Source of the DNA: CAZBLK01 sp964492715
Lineage (GTDB): Bacteria > Bacillota > Clostridia > Lachnospirales > WRBF01
Direction: 5' to 3'
Assembly (NCBI GenBank): GCA_964492715.1
Contig: CAZBLK010000032.1
Location: forward strand, 1 to 26,957
Length of the DNA stretch: 26,957 nt
Part shown: one piece after another, positions 22,997 through 26,957 of the stretch
Numbering within the stretch: the first letter of the stretch is position 1
Layout: each line of letters begins with the position of its first letter
The notes under the pieces: model-generated
Seen by the model: only the letters and a program-made list of their open reading frames with translations
The model's database searches: none
Told to the model about the DNA's origin: nothing
Position numbers and translations under genes: made by a program

Positions 22997-25243
22997 CTAT
23001 AAAATAAACCCATTATTTTTGCAATACAATTCGTCAAAGCTATCTGACGGCAAAGGTTTTGAATAAAAGTAACCTTGCGCTATTTGGCAGTTTATCCTTT
23101 TCAAAAACTCCACTTGCTCTTTCGTTTCTACACCTTCTGCAACTATATCAATGTCAAGGCGGTGTGCCATGTCAACAATTGACTCAACAACAGTTTCACG
23201 GCGTTTGCTGTCCCTAGTTTCCTTAAAAAATTCCTTGTCAATTTTTAAAATATCAATAGGAATTTCTTTAAGCATGTTAAGCGAAGAATAGCCGCTTCCA
23301 AAGTCGTCCATAGCAATGCTAAAGCCAAACTCTTTAAGCTGGTTTGTAACTTCAAAAACCATGTCAAGGTTGTCAAAAAACGCACTTTCCGTAATTTCAA
23401 TTTCAATAAAAGAAGGCGGAACGTCGTACTCTATTACATAAGACTTTATTTTGTCAATAAACGACCTGTTGTTTAGGTGGATACGTGAAAAGTTAACTGA
23501 AATAGGAATAGGGTTTATTCCTTCTTCAATATATTTTTTAATCTTCATGCAAACACATTGAAACATGTAAAGGTCTACATCAACTATAAAACCATTTTTT
23601 TCAAACAAGCTAATAAACTTAAAAGGCGGAATAAGCCCTTTTTCTGGGTGCTCCCAACGAACAAGAACTTCTGCACCTACAATTTTTGACTCAAACATAT
23701 TTGTTTTTGGCTGATAAAACGGTTTAAACTGCCCATTTTCAAGCGCCTTTTTCATTGTTTGCTTAATTTCTTCTTCTTCTTTAAGGGCAGCACCCATTTT
23801 GTCTGAATAATAATTTATCCATTCCTTGGAGTTTCCTTTAATTGCCTTTGAGGCTACTGTTGCATTGTCAAGCATTGAAACGATATTCATGCTTCCTTCG
23901 GCGTATTCATTAATTATGTAAGCACCTGCAGATACATTAAACGAAATGCCCAAGTCAATACAAACGGCACTTACAGGGTCTGCCAAAATGCCTTCTATAT
24001 AAGAAAAGTCAGAATTTGAAACAAGAATAACGAAGTTGTCTCCACTTCCTCTTGCAACAATTTCATTTTCCGATAGGCAACTGTTAATTTCATCATAAAG
24101 CGTTTTTAAAAGCTTGTCGCCTACGTCATAGCCGTAAAGCTCGTTAACATATTTAAAGTTGTCTATGTCAAATTTTATTAATGTATAACCCATTGCTTGG
24201 TCTGCATTTTCCAAAATAGCGGCAGCGTCAACCATAAATTTGTTTAAAGTTTTACCACCAGTTAAGTCGTCATAAAACGCCATAACTTGAAGCTTTTCTT
24301 GATAACGCCTTGAGTTTACAATGAAAACAACCGCAAAAGAAATTATAATTAAAAGCATTGCTGAAAGCACTGCCATAAAAATGCGGCTTACAAGTGATGC
24401 GTTGTAAGAGATTACGTCTGAAGGAACTACGCTAATTAAATACCAGTCATACACGTCTTCAATTGGGGTGTACGAAGCAAACAAGCTTTGATTGTCAAAA
24501 AGCAAGTCAACAAAGCCCACATTGCCAGCCTGTAGGTCGCTTTTAATTTTATCGGCGTTTTGCTTATTTCCATATAAATAAAGTTCACGGAAATAGTTGT
24601 TGTTTATAAATTCAAGCCCGTTTGAATTGCTTCTAAGCAAAATTTCGCCTTCATCATTTATTACATTTATATAACCTTTATCACTAAAAAGCGAAACATC
24701 AAAAATTCCGCTAAGTTCGTCAACTGTGTATGACTTGCCGACAATTCCAATTATTTCACCATTTCTATAAACAGGCACAGAACAAACGTGTACTTCTTCG
24801 CCTGTAATACGAGAAACAACACGTTCTGAAATGTGTGAAATTCCGCTCATTGTCTTTTTAAAATAAAGCCTGCCAGAAATGTCAGCAGAAGCACCGCTTG
24901 TTATGTAAGCGGTACCAGCAGAATTTGTAGCCATAAGCGTATTGTAGCCGCCTTGTGTCTCCTTCATTTTTAAGTAGCTTAAAGCTTCCTCAGATGTTAT
25001 GTCGTCAAACTTTTCTGAAAGCTGCTCTGCAATAAGCTCAAGTTTTCCGATATCCAGCTTCACTTTGTTTGCAATTACTTCAGCGTTTTGCTTTGCAATT
25101 TCGTTTAAGTTCACCATTACATCTGTTTCAAGCAATTTGCGAACCTTTGTTAAAACAAAATATACAGACAAAAACATAATTGCTGATAACGCAAATATTA
25201 AAACATATGTTTTTTTAATTTTAAAGTTCGATTTTTTAGGCAT
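22997..25243 (-). CDS. CACHE-GGDEF-EAL membrane protein, probable c-di-GMP phosphodiesterase
   Basis: 748 residues. TM1 is 12-34 and TM2 about 286-310, with a double-CACHE-like extracellular sensor between them (SYLKMKETQGGYNTLMATNS, GRLYFKKTMSG, VPVYRNGEIIGIVGKSYT). The GGDEF domain (about 320-485) is degenerate: the signature is SGDNF (400-404), which should not make c-di-GMP. The EAL domain (about 495-740) keeps the catalytic set: EVL (525-527), NFSR, EIEITES, DDFGSGYSS (646-654), LKIDKEF, AEGVE (702-706) and QGYFYSKPL. Hydrolysis of c-di-GMP is therefore likely. GGGGAGGC precedes ATG. The sugar-binding and rhomboid genes follow on the same strand. Confidence 0.93.
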   Translation of the reverse strand: MPKKSNFKIKKTYVLIFALSAIMFLSVYFVLTKVRKLLETDVMVNLNEIAKQNAEVIANKVKLDIGKLELIAEQLSEKFDDITSEEALSYLKMKETQGGYNTLMATNSAGTAYITSGASADISGRLYFKKTMSGISHISERVVSRITGEEVHVCSVPVYRNGEIIGIVGKSYTVDELSGIFDVSLFSDKGYINVINDEGEILLRSNSNGLEFINNNYFRELYLYGNKQNADKIKSDLQAGNVGFVDLLFDNQSLFASYTPIEDVYDWYLISVVPSDVISYNASLVSRIFMAVLSAMLLIIISFAVVFIVNSRRYQEKLQVMAFYDDLTGGKTLNKFMVDAAAILENADQAMGYTLIKFDIDNFKYVNELYGYDVGDKLLKTLYDEINSCLSENEIVARGSGDNFVILVSNSDFSYIEGILADPVSAVCIDLGISFNVSAGAYIINEYAEGSMNIVSMLDNATVASKAIKGNSKEWINYYSDKMGAALKEEEEIKQTMKKALENGQFKPFYQPKTNMFESKIVGAEVLVRWEHPEKGLIPPFKFISLFEKNGFIVDVDLYMFQCVCMKIKKYIEEGINPIPISVNFSRIHLNNRSFIDKIKSYVIEYDVPPSFIEIEITESAFFDNLDMVFEVTNQLKEFGFSIAMDDFGSGYSSLNMLKEIPIDILKIDKEFFKETRDSKRRETVVESIVDMAHRLDIDIVAEGVETKEQVEFLKRINCQIAQGYFYSKPLPSDSFDELYCKNNGFIL

Positions 25244-25390
25244 TTTTAAGCCTCCCCAGTCGCCGTATAAATTTACTTTAAATGTTTAGTACCTTAATAT
25301 TGAAGAATTACATTTTATTATTGAAGAATTGATTTTTAATTGGTAATTTTTTGTTTTATAAATTTTTGGTAAATGACATTCATTAAAAAT

Positions 25391-25419
25391 ATTATAATTA
25401 ATTTGCGAAATAAAATCAA
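25391..25419 (-). promoter_or_regulatory. Promoter of the GGDEF-EAL/sugar-binding/rhomboid unit
   Basis: Minus strand: TTGATT (25419-25414), 17-nt spacer, consensus TATAAT (25396-25391), leader about 140 nt. The leader holds two imperfect copies of TATTGAAGAATT (about 25298-25340), which could be a regulator site or chance in AT-rich DNA. Confidence 0.6.
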
Positions 25420-26012
25420 TATATTATAGCACATTTAATAAGATATTGTAATTGAAGTAAAATTAAAAATGTTGTAGATATAGCAATTTAAGTTTTTATA
25501 GTCACCATTTTGCGGAAAAATATCAAGCACTTCAATGATTCTTTGCCGCAAAATGGTGAACATGTTTTCAAATTTCGATATATTTATAAAAGTAAAAATT
25601 GGCTTAGCAGTGAAACTAGTATGAATGGTAAGTCTTGCAGTAATAAAGTTTTACCTAAAGAAGTATAGCGGAAAGTCTGCTGAAAAGACGTGCATATGGA
25701 TTTACAAAACACCCCCAAGAGCATGTTCAGAATCTTATCAGAAAAACGGTAATAAAAGCAAAACAACCATTTGTAGTAAATTATGAACTTTACGTTCACA
25801 GTTTTTCAAAAGTTTGCGTGCTTTGTCTAGCCAGCAAAAGCTGTTTCAACAACCAAACACACAGGAAGAACAACAAAAAAATTTGACAAAATCGTTTACA
25901 TTTTTATGAAGCCTACCAATGCCTTTTTTTCGTGTATTCAAAATACAGCTTAATTGCACATTATTCGACTAATTGACTTAATCATAATATGCTTTAATAC
26001 AGATGAAAATTA
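25420..26012. other. Gene-poor AT-rich region; no convincing gene
   Basis: A 71-codon minus-strand frame (25584-25799) has no ribosome binding site and an unconvincing composition. Plus-strand frames are broken by stops. It contains the palindromic repeat at 25503-25558. It may be decayed mobile DNA, given what lies to the right. Confidence 0.4.
25491..25558. repeat. Dispersed palindromic repeat, second copy
   Basis: CACCATTTTGCGG (25503-25515) and its exact inverse (25546-25558) flank a 30-nt centre. The left part, 25491-25523, matches 4142-4174 with four differences in 33 bases. No target duplication was recognised. Confidence 0.55.
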
Positions 26013-26045
26013 AAAAGCTGCCTTAAAATTTAAACTGACAGCTTT
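26013..26045 (-). terminator. Terminator after the small ParB-tail-like gene
   Basis: On the minus strand, AAAGCTGTC pairs with GGCAGCTTT (one G-T pair), followed by a TT-rich run. It lies 25 nt after the stop of the frameshifted small gene, suggesting that this was once a real transcription unit. Confidence 0.55.
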
Positions 26046-26069
26046 ATTCTATAATAATTAATCATTAAT

Positions 26070-26262
26070 TTAGTCTTTTCGTAAATCCACATTCCAATCT
26101 TCAAGAAGCTTAATTATAGCAGCTTTCATTTGTTGTGGAGTAAATGAAACAGGGAAATACTTTTTTAATCGTTGGCTTGTAATACTTATCTTTTCAACGG
26201 TTTTCTTTTCTTTCTCTTCTTTCTTCTTTCTCTTCCTTTCCCTTCTTCCTTTCCTTCTCCAT
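26070..26262 (-). pseudogene. Frameshifted small gene resembling a ParB C-terminal tail
   Basis: An ATG (26262) with a good AAAGGAGAG upstream opens a Lys/Glu-rich frame that stops after 22 codons. From the purine-rich tract a second frame, shifted by one base, reads KTVEKISITSQRLKKYFP, then VSFTPQQMKAAIIKLLEDW, to TAA. The distance from start to stop is not a multiple of three. The second part resembles, from memory, the C-terminal end of ParB-like partition proteins on conjugative elements of Clostridia (pattern LKKYFPxSxTPxQM, then IIKLLExW). The tract of G and A runs is a natural slippage site. It may be a decayed gene, a sequencing error or programmed frameshifting. Confidence 0.5.
26205..26260. 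repeat. 56-bp homopyrimidine/homopurine tract
   Basis: The plus strand is almost purely C and T here (TTCTTTCTTC-type runs) and encodes the Lys/Glu-rich start of the frameshifted gene on the other strand. Such tracts are prone to slippage. Confidence 0.7.
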
Positions 26263-26364
26263 AAAATGTTCTCTCCTTTTAATTATATTCATCGTAATAA
26301 TATTAGCTTGTGATACAATTAAAAGCAGGTATGGGTTTCTATGCTTTTATGGGTTTCTTTTATA

Positions 26365-26492
26365 AGTACCTAGCTTCTTTAGTACCTAGCTTCTTTAGTA
26401 CCTAGCTTCTTAAGTTCCTAGTTTCTTAAGTTCTTAGTTTCTTAAGTTCTTAGTTTCTTAAGTTCTTAGTTCCTTAAGTACCTAGTTTCCCT
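26365..26492. repeat. 16-bp tandem repeat, about eight copies
   Basis: Seven full units and one degenerate unit of consensus AGTNCYTAGYTTCTTA follow each other without spacers: 26365, 26381, 26397, 26413, 26429, 26445, 26461 and 26477. The first three units are AGTACCTAGCTTCTTT/A; the middle ones drift to AGTTCTTAGTTTCTTA. The period is not a multiple of three and no frame crosses it, so it is non-coding. It could be iteron-like protein-binding sites or a minisatellite. Confidence 0.85.
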
Positions 26493-26591
26493 TATTCTTT
26501 ATTACTTTACTTACTTGTCGCTACTTGCGAAACTTGCGGCATTTTTCCAGCAAAAAGGGGGGTGCTTCTTAGAAAACTTTTTTCTGCTATG

Positions 26592-26700
26592 GTCGGCACA
26601 CAAAGCTACGCCAAAGCCCTACGCTTTTCGGGCTTCGGGCTTCTTTGTAGCTTTTGCCGACTGCTCTGCAGTCGTCCGCTTGCTCCCTAGTCGCAAGCGG
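26592..26700. other. GC-richer block with three consecutive hairpins
   Basis: Hairpin 1: GTCGGCA (26592-26598) with TGCCGAC (26655-26661), with inner AAAGCTAC/GTAGCTTT (26602-26609 and 26647-26654) and AAGCCC/GGGCTT. Hairpin 2: GACTGC-TCT-GCAGTC (26659-26673). Hairpin 3: CCGCTTGC (26676-26683) with GCAAGCGG (26693-26700). Hairpins 1 and 2 share bases 26659-26661, so they compete. Base composition differs sharply from the surroundings. It could be a structured RNA, a transfer or replication origin, or an element end; no family was recognised. Confidence 0.6.
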
Positions 26701-26708
26701 TCTTGTGC

Positions 26709-26844
26709 CTAAGAATTCAAGACTTTGTCAAGTAGGCGTACAATTGGAGTCAGTTCAACGCTTGTTAAAGGTTTATCTTTGAATACTACAAAAGATTTTA
26801 ATTTATCTTTGTAGTAGATTTTAAGTTCACTACGCTTTAACCTA
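26709..26844 (-). pseudogene. 3' remnant of an unknown gene cut by the IS
   Basis: About 44 codons of coding-like sequence remain on the minus strand (LKRSELKIYYKDKLKSFVVF, then KDKPLTSVELTPIVRLLDKV, stop TAG). They end exactly where the IS terminus begins. The open frame runs a little into the IS by chance. The family is not recognised. The ordered alternation of charged and hydrophobic residues looks like a real protein C-terminus, perhaps beta-strand then helix. Confidence 0.5.
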
Positions 26845-26957
26845 GGGCGTGTTTTGTAAATAAAAAATGCACAAACGCTACCAAAATGTGTTAAAATAAA
26901 ACAAAAAAACACAGGGGTGGAACAATGGCGACAGCAAGGCGATACGAATTAAAAGAT
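26845..26957 (+). mobile_element. Left end of an IS5-like insertion sequence (continues beyond the window)
   Basis: It begins GGGCGTGTTTTGTAAAT just after a TA (26843-26844, inside CTAG), consistent with the TA or CTAG targets of some IS5 subgroups. About 80 bp of leader precede a transposase start. The same terminal sequence recurs in the miniature elements at 2386 and 17408. The right end and full family assignment lie outside the window. Confidence 0.65.
26925..26957 (+). CDS. IS5-family transposase, N-terminal 11 codons only
   Basis: ATG 26925 with AGGGGTGG about 6 nt upstream opens MATARRYELKD and runs off the window. IS5-family transposases commonly begin with a short basic stretch followed by YELxDEQW, so the identity is suggested by this start together with the terminal repeat upstream. 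The evidence is thin because only 11 residues are visible. Confidence 0.55.
   Translation, partial: MATARRYELKD

Noticed and set aside
25584..25799. 71-codon minus-strand open frame
   Set aside because: No ribosome binding site, unusual Leu/Phe-rich composition and no recognisable motif; probably chance in AT-rich DNA.
26365..26492. CRISPR array
   Set aside because: Units are contiguous 16-mers without unique spacers, and no cas genes are present.

Overview
The window looks like chromosomal DNA of an AT-rich, low-GC Gram-positive bacterium (Bacillota, most likely class Clostridia). The grounds are AGGAGG-type ribosome binding sites, frequent TTG and GTG starts, era-yqzL-recO synteny, a tandem GerMN (spore germination-type) protein, lipoprotein signal peptides and a WalR/PhoB-like two-component pair. 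I cannot name the species. There are no tRNA, rRNA or CRISPR loci.

Layout. (1) 1-2.4 kb: a terminator-like repeat, then an overlapping operon of an ECF sigma factor, its zinc-type anti-sigma factor and tsaD. (2) 2.4-5.7 kb: a sodium:neurotransmitter-family transporter (minus), an orphan BMP-family lipoprotein (plus) and a small unknown gene. (3) 5.7-8.3 kb: uvrB and a histidine phosphatase on the minus strand. (4) 8.4-11.9 kb: a six-helix methyl-accepting chemotaxis-type receptor, then era, yqzL and recO. (5) 12-13 kb: minus-strand mntP whose leader carries a 164-bp miniature inverted-repeat element. (6) 13-20.7 kb, all plus strand: a FlgN-like coiled-coil protein, comEA, response regulator, histidine kinase, GerMN protein, a comEC lacking its metallo-beta-lactamase part, holA and a FecE-like ATPase. 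(7) 20.8-25.2 kb, minus strand: a CACHE-GGDEF-EAL protein, a XylF-like sugar-binding lipoprotein and a rhomboid protease, apparently one transcription unit. (8) 25.2-26.96 kb: an accessory, nearly gene-free stretch with a palindromic repeat, a frameshifted ParB-tail-like small gene, a 16-bp tandem repeat, a GC-rich multi-hairpin block, a gene remnant cut by an insertion sequence, and the left end of an IS5-like element running off the window.

How the genes work together. Most is housekeeping: tRNA t6A modification, excision repair, ribosome assembly, recombination repair, the Pol III clamp loader, DNA uptake and Mn efflux. The more distinctive parts are the sugar-binding protein/c-di-GMP/rhomboid unit, a family of tiny TA-flanked palindromes whose ends match the IS at the window edge, the miniature element inside the mntP leader, and the structured right end, which looks like decayed mobile DNA. 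Several gene starts were moved from the longest open frame to a downstream start with a well-spaced ribosome binding site. All functions are from sequence reading only.
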